Source of the DNA: Halococcaceae archaeon
Lineage (GTDB): Archaea > Halobacteriota > Halobacteria > Halobacteriales > Halalkalicoccaceae
Reading direction: 5' to 3'
NCBI GenBank assembly: GCA_007128515.1
Contig: SKXI01000064.1
Location: 1-5,211 of the forward strand
Length of the DNA: 5,211 bases
The notes under the pieces were generated by a model that was not told the DNA's origin, made no database searches, and saw only the letters and a program-made list of their open reading frames with translations. Below, piece after piece: positions 1 through 4,480 of the stretch; positions within the stretch are counted from its first letter, which is position 1, and each line of letters starts with the position of its first letter. Both the position numbers and the translations under genes were made by a program.

Positions 1-40
1 ACACACACGACAGTTGTTTCACCGGAGTACGTAAGAGCCA

Positions 41-50
41 CGATTTAGTA
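41..50 (+). promoter_or_regulatory. Putative TATA element for the zinc-ribbon gene
   Basis: The stretch CGATTTAGTA is the only AT-rich patch in the GC-rich leader. Its centre lies about 27 nt before the ATG at 74, the usual TATA-to-start-site distance in archaea, so transcription should begin at or next to the ATG and give a leaderless mRNA. No Shine-Dalgarno is visible upstream of 74, which agrees with that reading. The TATA match is only moderate. Confidence 0.45.
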
Positions 51-73
51 TCCACCGGCACACCGCCCAATAG

Positions 74-331
74 ATGACGATCGACTCGAAGAGCGTCTTC
101 CTGGGGTTCGTGGCCGGACTCCTCGTCGCGCATCTCGGGACGCTCGGATGGCTGGCGGCCGGGGTCGTCGTGTTCGGTTCGGTGTTCCTGGCGATATGGT
201 CCGCCGTCTCCGGGGGGGAGTACTCCCGGGAGGGGAGCAACTGTCCCCGCTGTGGGAGGCCGGTTCCGGCGGATCGGGAGACCTGTGAGTACTGCGTGGG
301 GTCAGCGGACGGCCCCGACCGACCGGAATAG
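74..331 (+). CDS. Small membrane protein with C-terminal zinc ribbon
   Basis: This 85-residue protein has two parts. Residues 8-26 and 28-46 are hydrophobic and look like two closely spaced transmembrane helices joined by a very short turn. The tail, residues 47-85, is polar and carries CPRC (Cys57, Cys60) and CEYC (Cys71, Cys74), a four-cysteine zinc-ribbon knuckle with a 10-residue loop. The probable topology is a membrane hairpin with a cytoplasmic zinc ribbon. Many short haloarchaeal membrane proteins have this plan and most are uncharacterised, so I assign no function; metal binding is inferred from the cysteine spacing. The ATG at 74 is chosen because a TATA-like element sits 27 nt upstream and the hydrophobic segment begins almost at once. 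The gene precedes surE by 93 nt, but surE seems to have its own promoter, so an operon is uncertain. The coding call is firm; the function is unknown. Confidence 0.8.
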   Translation: MTIDSKSVFLGFVAGLLVAHLGTLGWLAAGVVVFGSVFLAIWSAVSGGEYSREGSNCPRCGRPVPADRETCEYCVGSADGPDRPE

Positions 332-391
332 GTCGGCGGGCGAAGCGACGCTGCCGGGACCCACACCGAGAGGGGCGCCGTGAACCGGAGG

Positions 392-400
392 CGATTTGAC
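392..400 (+). promoter_or_regulatory. Putative TATA element for surE
   Basis: CGATTTGAC sits with its first base exactly 33 nt before the ATG at 425, the same spacing as the CGATTT before the ATG at 74. It would place the start site at about the ATG, making surE leaderless. It also lies downstream of the alternative GTG start at 380, which would then be outside the transcript. The match to a consensus TATA box is weak. Confidence 0.4.
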
Positions 401-424
401 CACACCGTCCACTACCCGGTCGGT

Positions 425-1207
425 ATGAACCGCCCACGGGTGCTCCTGACGAACGACGACGGCATCGAGAGCCCCGGCCTCCACGCGCTGGCCGACGCGC
501 TCTCTCCCCTCGCCGAGGTGACGACCGTCGCACCCGCGACGAACCGGAGCGGCGTCGGTCGCGAGCGATCGAACGCGGTCTCGATCGTCGACCACGACCG
601 GGGGACCGCGATCGAGGGGACGCCCGCCGACTGCGTCGCGTACGCGCTGCGCGGGCTCTCGACCGAGTTCGAGCTCGTCGTCTCCGGGTGCAACGTCGGG
701 CCGAACGTCGGGTCGTACCTGCTCGGCCGGTCCGGAACCGTCGGCGCGGCCGTGGAGGCGGCCTTTCTCGGCGTGCCGGCGATCGCCGTCTCGGGCTACC
801 ACCACGCGAACTTCTTCCCACCGGAGGGGAGCCCGTTCGAGGTGCCGGCCGACGCGACCGCCTTCCTCGCCGAGCGCGCGCTGGACGGGGAGCTCCTCGC
901 CGGGGCGGACTATCTCAACGTGAACGCGCCGATCGAGGAGCGGGGTCCGATGCGGGTCACCGAGCCGATCGGTGACTACGACACCGCGGTCGAGCGCTCG
1001 GGCGAGGAGCTGGCGCTCCGGGACACGTTCTGGGCGACGGCGGAGACGAACGGCTCGCTGCCGGACCTCGCGGACTGCGCGGATCTCTACCCGATCGGCA
1101 GCGACCGCCGGGCCATCGCGGAGGGCGAGGTGAGCGTCAGCCCGCTCAGCGTACCGCAGTCGGTGGCCGAGAGCGAGGAGCTCTCGGGGCTCGTCGGGTC
1201 GTTCTAG
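425..1207 (+). CDS. surE: 5'/3'-nucleotidase SurE
   Basis: SurE is a metal-dependent cytoplasmic phosphatase that hydrolyses nucleoside 5'- and 3'-monophosphates, and in some species short polyphosphate. It is linked to nucleotide salvage and stationary-phase survival. The 260-residue product is full length for the family. Visible motifs: the N-terminal strand RVLLTNDDG with the metal-binding pair Asp11-Asp12; NRSG with the metal ligand Ser42; GTPADCV at 65-71; SGCNVGPNVG with metal ligand Asn90; and GRSGTVGAAVEA at 101-112 leading into GVPAIAVSG. The usual SGIN reads SGCN here (Cys89), a mild change beside a metal ligand. A GTG at 380 would add 15 residues and has a purine-rich GAGAGGGG before it. 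I prefer the ATG at 425 because family similarity starts there, the extension is not protein-like, and a TATA-like element is correctly placed for 425. The stop codon overlaps that of the convergent gene through CTAG. Confidence 0.94.
   Translation: MNRPRVLLTNDDGIESPGLHALADALSPLAEVTTVAPATNRSGVGRERSNAVSIVDHDRGTAIEGTPADCVAYALRGLSTEFELVVSGCNVGPNVGSYLLGRSGTVGAAVEAAFLGVPAIAVSGYHHANFFPPEGSPFEVPADATAFLAERALDGELLAGADYLNVNAPIEERGPMRVTEPIGDYDTAVERSGEELALRDTFWATAETNGSLPDLADCADLYPIGSDRRAIAEGEVSVSPLSVPQSVAESEELSGLVGSF
1167..1187. repeat. Perfect 8-bp inverted repeat at the 3' end of surE
   Basis: CCGAGAGC (1167-1174) and GCTCTCGG (1180-1187) are perfect inverted copies separated by 5 nt (GAGGA). The repeat ends 17 bases before the surE stop codon at 1205. 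On the other strand it begins 17 bases beyond the stop codon of the convergent small gene. RNA from either strand could fold this hairpin. It might mark or protect 3' ends of the two converging transcripts, but no U-tract follows on either strand, and coincidence in GC-rich coding DNA is possible. Confidence 0.45.
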
Positions 1208-1527
1208 AGCGGGTCGTGGCGTTCGACCTCCGCGTCGCTCCAGTCGTAGAACCGTTGGTCGGTCTCCCGGAGGTTCTCGACGCACTCGTTGTACTTTCGT
1301 TTCGCGTCCCCGACGTACGGGTCGTCGGGGTTCGCCTGAATCCACTCGCGGAGTTCGGAGAGCGCTTTCGGCGAGTAGGTGTCCATCCGCCGCTGCTCGT
1401 CGAGGATCGCCGTCTTCTGCTCCTCCTGGCGAAGCGTCCTGATCATCGCCCAGCTCGCGATGCCCCAGAACGCGACGATCGCGACGCCGATACCGATCCA
1501 GGTCTCGAGAGTCATCGCCTCGGTCAT
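1204..1527 (-). CDS. Small one-helix membrane protein, putative NSS transporter partner
   Basis: The 107-residue product has one transmembrane helix at about 11-31 (IGIGVAIVAFWGIASWAMI), followed by a charged, mostly helical tail: a basic/acidic stretch at 32-50, then PDDPYVGDAKRKYNECVENL and an acidic end. The tail should lie in the cytoplasm. The ATG overlaps the transporter's TGA by one base (TGATG), and GGAGGTGA ends 6 nt before this ATG, so translation is almost certainly coupled. A second Met (codon 5, at 1515) has worse spacing, so 1527 is the start. In bacteria some NSS transporters need a one-helix small subunit (MetS of the Corynebacterium MetP/MetS methionine/alanine system). Position and topology here suggest the same role, but MetS proteins are usually shorter, and I see no diagnostic MetS motif. 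The subunit role is inference. Confidence 0.8.
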   Translation of the reverse strand: MTEAMTLETWIGIGVAIVAFWGIASWAMIRTLRQEEQKTAILDEQRRMDTYSPKALSELREWIQANPDDPYVGDAKRKYNECVENLRETDQRFYDWSDAEVERHDPL

Positions 1528-2984
1528 CAGTCGTCACCTCCGGCAGCACCCGCGGGTTCCGGTGGACGTTCGCGGCCGTCGATGTACCGCATCACCAGGT
1601 AGCCGACGACCGGGAACGCCACCAGCACCGCCATGCCGGCGATCATGATGTCCTCGCCGAGGTTCTCCCACGCGAAGAAGGCCATGATGAACACCATCAC
1701 GATCGGGATGACGTACTTCACGATCGGGTTCCACCAGCTCCCGACGTAGATGCCGGCGTTCTGGTTGACCGAAAGCAGGCGCAGACGCTCCGGGCCGAAG
1801 AACCAGCCGATCGCGATGATGATACAGAGCGTCGCCAGCGGCAGCCCCCAGTTCGCGAAGACGAGGTCGACGAAGTCGAGGAACTCGACGGAGTAGGCGC
1901 TCGGGAGGCCGAACAGCCAGATGAGTCCACAGACCGCGAGCACGGTCCGACCGCGCGAGAGCCGGGTCTCCTCGTGGATCGTGGTGATCAGCACCTCGGT
2001 GATGACGATCGCGGAGGTGATCGCCGCGAGGAAGAAGCCCGAGAAGAAGAGGATCGCCCAGAGGCCGCCGCCGGGCATCTCGGGGAAGGCCTGGACGAGC
2101 GAGACGAACGCCAGCCCCGCGCCGCCCGCCGGGTCGAGGCCGTAGGCGAAGACGAGCGGGAAGATGGCGAACGCGGCGAGGATGCCGATCGACGCCTCGC
2201 CGATCGCGGTGAACACCCCGCCGCCGAGCGGGACGTCGTCGTAGTCCCGCAGGTAGCTCCCGACGGTGATGGCGATCCCCCAGCCGAGCCCGGTCGAGAA
2301 CAGCGCCTGACCGAGCGCGGCGATCCAGGTGTCGCTGAACGTGAGGTACTCCCACTGGACGGTGAAGGTGAACGCGAGGCCCTCGCCAGCGCCGGGCAGG
2401 GTGACCGCCCGGATCGCGATCGCCGCGAGCGCGATCACGAGCGCCGGGACCGCGAAGACGACGAGTCGCTCGACGCCGTCTTTGATCCCGAGGAGCAACA
2501 CCCCGGCGACGATGCTCATGACGACCGTGTGCATCGCGATCATCGCCGTCGGGTTCGCGAAGAACGCGTCGAGGAACCCGCCGGCGTCGAAGCCGGTCGC
2601 GGTGAACGTGAAGAGGAACGAGTGGAGCATGTAGTAGAGCGTCCAGCCGACGACCGGCGCGTAGTAGGTCATCAGCGCGAAGTTCACCAGCACGACCACG
2701 AGTCCGAGACCGACCAGTCCACCGGTGCCGACGCACTCGCGGATCGAGCCGATCACCCCCTTGCCCGTGTAGCGTCCCAGCGCCACTTCCGCCATCAGTC
2801 CCGGCACCGCGAGCAGGAACAGCAGGACGAGGAAGGCGAGGATGAACGCGCCCCCGCCGTTCTCACCGGTGACGAACGGAAAGCGCCAGATGTTCCCCAC
2901 GCCAACCATCGCCCCGATCATCGCCATCAGGAAGCCGAACCGGGTCCCCCACTCATCTCTGGCCGTTTTCGCTTCAGTTGCCAT
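1527..2984 (-). CDS. NSS-family sodium-dependent transporter
   Basis: This 485-residue protein is a neurotransmitter:sodium symporter (SNF/LeuT family) that imports an amino acid or related amine with Na+. TM1 carries the family signature VGVGNIWRFPF (27-37), followed by GENGGGAFILAF in TM2 and the conserved GRYTG loop. TM6 has the broken-helix motif LFSTGLGWG (228-236), followed by GSYLRD. TM8 has AAITSA (320-325), whose Thr323-Ser324 match the Na2-site Thr-Ser of LeuT. I count about 12 membrane segments: roughly 14-37, 43-68, 88-117, 148-167, 172-193, 220-243, 258-283, 307-333, 346-366, 376-397, 421-440 and 445-467. That agrees with the full LeuT fold rather than the 11-helix bacterial form. 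TM1 has Met26 where LeuT has Ala22; that site uses a backbone ligand, so activity need not be lost. The substrate cannot be read from sequence. The gene is followed by an overlapping small gene that is probably cotranslated. Confidence 0.95.
   Translation of the reverse strand: MATEAKTARDEWGTRFGFLMAMIGAMVGVGNIWRFPFVTGENGGGAFILAFLVLLFLLAVPGLMAEVALGRYTGKGVIGSIRECVGTGGLVGLGLVVVLVNFALMTYYAPVVGWTLYYMLHSFLFTFTATGFDAGGFLDAFFANPTAMIAMHTVVMSIVAGVLLLGIKDGVERLVVFAVPALVIALAAIAIRAVTLPGAGEGLAFTFTVQWEYLTFSDTWIAALGQALFSTGLGWGIAITVGSYLRDYDDVPLGGGVFTAIGEASIGILAAFAIFPLVFAYGLDPAGGAGLAFVSLVQAFPEMPGGGLWAILFFSGFFLAAITSAIVITEVLITTIHEETRLSRGRTVLAVCGLIWLFGLPSAYSVEFLDFVDLVFANWGLPLATLCIIIAIGWFFGPERLRLLSVNQNAGIYVGSWWNPIVKYVIPIVMVFIMAFFAWENLGEDIMIAGMAVLVAFPVVGYLVMRYIDGRERPPEPAGAAGGDD
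1534..1541 (-). promoter_or_regulatory. Perfect Shine-Dalgarno GGAGGTGA for the small partner gene
   Basis: On the minus strand GGAGGTGA is fully complementary to the haloarchaeal 16S rRNA 3' end. It lies 6 nt before the ATG at 1527 and fixes that start over the Met at 1515. It is encoded by the transporter's final Gly-Gly-Asp codons, so ribosomes finishing the transporter uncover or directly feed the next start. It is the only strong Shine-Dalgarno I found in the window. Confidence 0.85.
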
Positions 2985-3027
2985 GTGTGAACGCTTGTCC
3001 GTGATTCCAGCGTCGGGTCATTTAGCT

Positions 3028-3036
3028 GTTTTGTAT
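3028..3036 (-). promoter_or_regulatory. Putative TATA element for the transporter gene
   Basis: The minus strand reads ATACAAAAC here, within an unusually AT-rich patch (3019-3037). Centred near 3032, it predicts a start site near 3005 and a short leader of about 20 nt before the ATG at 2984. No Shine-Dalgarno precedes that ATG. A second AT-rich match (CTAAATG, 3019-3025) lies closer and could be used instead. Confidence 0.45.
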
Positions 3037-3047
3037 GGCTTCCGGTA

Positions 3048-3254
3048 CTAGTTTCGATCGCCAGTGATGAACGCGAAAAAACGGAAACAAGCGCCGAAGA
3101 AGCCGATCGTACAGACCGCTATCGTCGCGAGCAGCCAGAGGTTGTAGAGCGCGTTGAGCGCACGTGGCGTGTCCGGATCGAGGGCGTTGACCGCGACCGT
3201 GAGGACGGCCATCCCCCCGAGCGCGACACAGACGGCGACCCAGAGCGGCTTCAT
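3048..3254 (-). CDS. Small two-helix membrane protein, function unknown
   Basis: The 68-residue product has two hydrophobic segments, about 4-24 and 37-60, joined by a short polar loop (ALDPDTPRALN), and a charged C-terminal GDRN. It is a small hairpin membrane protein with no catalytic or metal-binding motif. I do not recognise the family. It reads in the same direction as the transporter, ends 63 nt before it, and the transporter's probable TATA element lies in that gap, so separate transcripts are likely. No TATA box or Shine-Dalgarno is evident upstream of its own ATG at 3254. Protein-like composition, a clean membrane pattern and GC-rich third positions make it a probable gene, but its shortness limits confidence. 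Confidence 0.62.
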   Translation of the reverse strand: MKPLWVAVCVALGGMAVLTVAVNALDPDTPRALNALYNLWLLATIAVCTIGFFGACFRFFAFITGDRN

Positions 3255-3728
3255 GCCGGCGGTTGGTCCGAGGGCCGCTTCAGTGTGCGGGTCCGACTGT
3301 CGGTTCGTTCCAACGGACGTTCATCAGGGAGCCGAAGAGCGTCGTGCACGACGTTCGACGTCGTCGGGACGCTCTCGCACAGTCTCTCTCGAACGACCGC
3401 GCGGAACGGGGCGCCGTTCGTCGGGCTGTTCGCTCTCGTCGGGATCGGCCTCCGGAGCGGCTGGGATCTGACGGGCGGACACCGCCTCGGGCTGTTCACG
3501 CTCGGGTGCCCTACGTCGTGATCGTGGGCGCGCTCGGGATCCGGTTCGGCGTTCCGGGGCTGGTTCTCGGCCCGCTGTTCGGCACGACCATCGACGACGG
3601 CGGCGTGTGCGAACCCGCGGACGCGCAACAGTAGTGCGGACGCGGACGGCGATACCGACGGACGGAACCGGGAATCCGAACTCGGTTGGGAGTGACTGGA
3701 CACGGAAGATGACGGCGACACGAACGCT
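3255..3728. other. 474-nt region without an intact gene
   Basis: Open frames cross this stretch on both strands, but none is protein-like over its whole length. Most are Arg/Ser/Pro-rich, the pattern produced by reading GC-rich DNA out of frame. The middle (about 3354-3634) holds a likely broken membrane-protein gene, annotated separately. In 3255-3353 and 3635-3728 I see no promoter, RNA gene, repeat or coding signal, except a trivial CCGA/TCGG mini-hairpin near 3293-3303. Confidence 0.6.
3354..3634 (+). pseudogene. Frameshifted remnant of a membrane-protein gene
   Basis: Two adjacent pieces on the plus strand look like membrane protein, but they lie in different frames. The first, about 3354-3497, reads VVGTLSHSLSRTTARNG and then the hydrophobic APFVGLFALVGIG. 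The second, 3506-3634, reads VPYVVIVGALGIRFG then VPGLVLGPLFGTT, and ends at a TAG. Elsewhere each frame becomes Arg-rich noise, and the first meets a TGA at 3519-3521 just after the second begins to look real. The second piece resembles the last helix of AI-2E-type permeases (FG-x-x-GL-x-LGP). The first resembles the N-terminal amphipathic stretch of small haloarchaeal membrane proteins, so the parent family is uncertain. No good start codon or promoter is visible. It is most simply a decayed fragment. A sequencing error would also give a frameshift, but would not explain the missing N-terminal half. Confidence 0.4.
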
Positions 3729-4211
3729 CTACGGCTCGACGGCGAACGGGCTCTCCGTCTCGGTCCACGGCCAGCCCGGGAGCCGGCTCTGAAAACCGGC
3801 CGCGAGCGCCGCGTCGAGGTCGTCACTTCCCGCCGTGGCCTCCTCGGGGTGATGGTGGATATCCGCGAAGTGAAACGTCGCCTCGGCGAGCAGCCTGAGC
3901 GGCTGGCTCCCAGCGATCATCGCGGCGAGCTCTCGCCCCAGTAACTCGTCCACGACGAAGCCCGGATAGTCGCCGTCGACGTCGACCTCCCGCAGGAGCG
4001 CGACGAGGCAGGCGACGTTCACCGCGAGGTCCCCGTCGGCGAACACCTCGGCGACGGCGGCGTCGTAGGCTCCGCGGTCGACGGGGGCGACCTCCGTCTC
4101 GAACCGCTCGCCGAGGGCCGTCCGGACGTCGTTGATCAGGGGGACGACGACAGTTCCGCGCTCTCGGACCCAGTCGCGTTCGCCTTCGACGGCGGCCGGC
4201 GTGAGCTGCAT
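3729..4211 (-). CDS. Acidic protein of unknown function
   Basis: The 160-residue product is soluble and acidic, with no signal peptide or membrane segment. It looks mainly helical: MQLTPAAVEGERDWVRERG, then a segment with VVVPLINDVRTALGERF, a central DLAVNVACLVALLREVDV, and a conserved-looking ELAAMIAGSQPLRLLAEATF. That is followed by the His-rich HFADIHHH (about residues 116-123), which could bind metal, though this is only a possibility. I do not recognise a family. A GTG at 4235 would add eight residues (MVGGGTPV). I chose the ATG at 4211 because the TATA element at 4254-4261 predicts a start site near 4230, inside that extension. The gene is divergent from fttA across a 269-nt intergenic region and stands alone on this strand. 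Confidence 0.75.
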   Translation of the reverse strand: MQLTPAAVEGERDWVRERGTVVVPLINDVRTALGERFETEVAPVDRGAYDAAVAEVFADGDLAVNVACLVALLREVDVDGDYPGFVVDELLGRELAAMIAGSQPLRLLAEATFHFADIHHHPEEATAGSDDLDAALAAGFQSRLPGWPWTETESPFAVEP

Positions 4212-4251
4212 GACCGGGGTTCCGCCGCCGACCACCTGAGTTTTGCGAAGG

Positions 4252-4263
4252 GGTTTTATAACC
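4252..4263. promoter_or_regulatory. Near-symmetric TATA element in the divergent region
   Basis: GGTTTTATAACC is palindromic at its ends (GGTT/AACC) around a TTAT core. On the minus strand it reads GGTTATAAAACC, a good archaeal TATA box about 46 nt before the ATG at 4211, predicting a leader of roughly 19 nt. On the plus strand it reads TTTTATAA and could also drive transcription toward fttA with a leader near 197 nt. The minus-strand use is the firmer call. Confidence 0.6.
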
Positions 4264-4286
4264 GGGCCGTCTTAGAGCGGAGCAAG

Positions 4287-4300
4287 CGGGTTTTTCCCGG
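4287..4300. repeat. Short palindrome around a T5 tract
   Basis: CGGG TTTTT CCCGG forms a small inverted repeat with a five-T centre, flanked by GC-rich sequence. It is the longest T run in the intergenic region. It could weakly pause or end plus-strand transcripts, or be a protein-binding site; nothing in the sequence decides between these. Confidence 0.3.
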
Positions 4301-4308
4301 AGATCCCG

Positions 4309-4332
4309 CGCCGTCCGGCGAGAGAGCCGGAG
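4309..4332 (+). repeat. Hairpin-forming direct repeat, copy 1
   Basis: The copy starts with CGCCGTCCGGCGA and ends with GCCGGAG. It matches a second copy 79 nt downstream at the first 13 bases exactly and at the last 7 apart from one inserted C; the 4 bases between differ. It can fold either as CGCCG/CGGCG or as TCCGGC (4314-4319) with GCCGGA (4326-4331). Confidence 0.6.
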
Positions 4333-4353
4333 GACGCACACTAGGACCCGACG

Positions 4354-4360
4354 CTATGTA
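4354..4360 (+). promoter_or_regulatory. Weak TATA-like element, possible fttA promoter
   Basis: CTATGTA is the closest plus-strand TATA-like sequence to fttA. It predicts a start site near 4384 and a leader of about 97 nt. It lies between the two repeat copies, with the second copy starting a few bases after the predicted start site. The sequence match is poor. Confidence 0.25.
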
Positions 4361-4387
4361 CCCACGGTCACGTGTTGAGCAGTCTCA

Positions 4388-4412
4388 CGCCGTCCGGCGA
4401 CGCAGCCCGGAG
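4388..4412 (+). repeat. Hairpin-forming direct repeat, copy 2
   Basis: Begins with the same CGCCGTCCGGCGA as copy 1 and ends GCCCGGAG, one C longer. The CGCCG/CGGCG hairpin is kept; the longer TCCGGC stem of copy 1 is disturbed by the extra C. It lies 69 to 93 nt before the fttA ATG, probably inside its leader RNA. Confidence 0.6.
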
Positions 4413-4429
4413 ACACCTCACACGACCGT

Positions 4430-4456
4430 CGACGCCCTCCGCCAGTGGTGGCGTCG
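4430..4456 (+). repeat. 7-bp inverted repeat in the fttA leader
   Basis: CGACGCC (4430-4436) and GGCGTCG (4450-4456) are perfect inverted copies around a 13-nt loop, ending 24 nt before the fttA ATG. An alternative inner pairing, CCGCC (4439-4443) with GGTGG (4447-4451), uses overlapping bases and would exclude it. The stem could affect ribosome access or be chance in GC-rich DNA. Confidence 0.4.
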
Positions 4457-4480
4457 GAACCCGCGTGAACCTTTCTCACT

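Larger units (their letters stand above)
4212..4480. other. Divergent intergenic region between the unknown gene and fttA
   Basis: This 269-nt stretch holds the TATA element for the minus-strand gene (4252-4263), a CGGG-T5-CCCGG palindrome (4287-4300), two copies of a hairpin-forming repeat (4309-4332 and 4388-4412), a weak TATA-like CTATGTA between those copies (4354-4360), and a 7-bp inverted repeat just before fttA (4430-4456). Open frames crossing it have no protein-like content. The fttA ATG has no TATA box at the leaderless distance, so fttA probably has a leader of about 100 to 200 nt. Confidence 0.6.

Noticed and set aside
1..8. Dinucleotide run acacacac at the window edge
   Set aside because: Too short to be meaningful, and cut off by the window boundary.
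380..424. GTG at 380 as the surE start, with GAGAGGGG upstream
   Set aside because: The added 15 residues are not family-like and a TATA-like element at 392-400 lies inside them; ATG 425 fits better.
302..1549. 415-codon open frame on the minus strand
   Set aside because: Antisense to surE and the small-gene region; Arg/Asp/Gly-rich noise as expected from GC-rich DNA, while the overlapping SurE has clear family motifs.
1974..2990. 338-codon open frame on the plus strand
   Set aside because: Antisense to the NSS transporter; composed almost wholly of Arg, Glu, Asp and His with no fold-like pattern.
3251..3826. 191-codon open frame on the minus strand across the gene-poor region
   Set aside because: Arg/Ser/Pro-rich throughout, no hydrophobic core, and it covers the end of the gene at 3729.
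4209..4235. GTG at 4235 as the start of the 160-residue protein
   Set aside because: The predicted transcription start from the TATA element (about 4230) falls after this codon.
4266..4283. Possible third degenerate copy of the hairpin repeat (GCCGTC...GAGCGGAG)
   Set aside because: Only scattered matches and no conserved stem; not distinguishable from chance.
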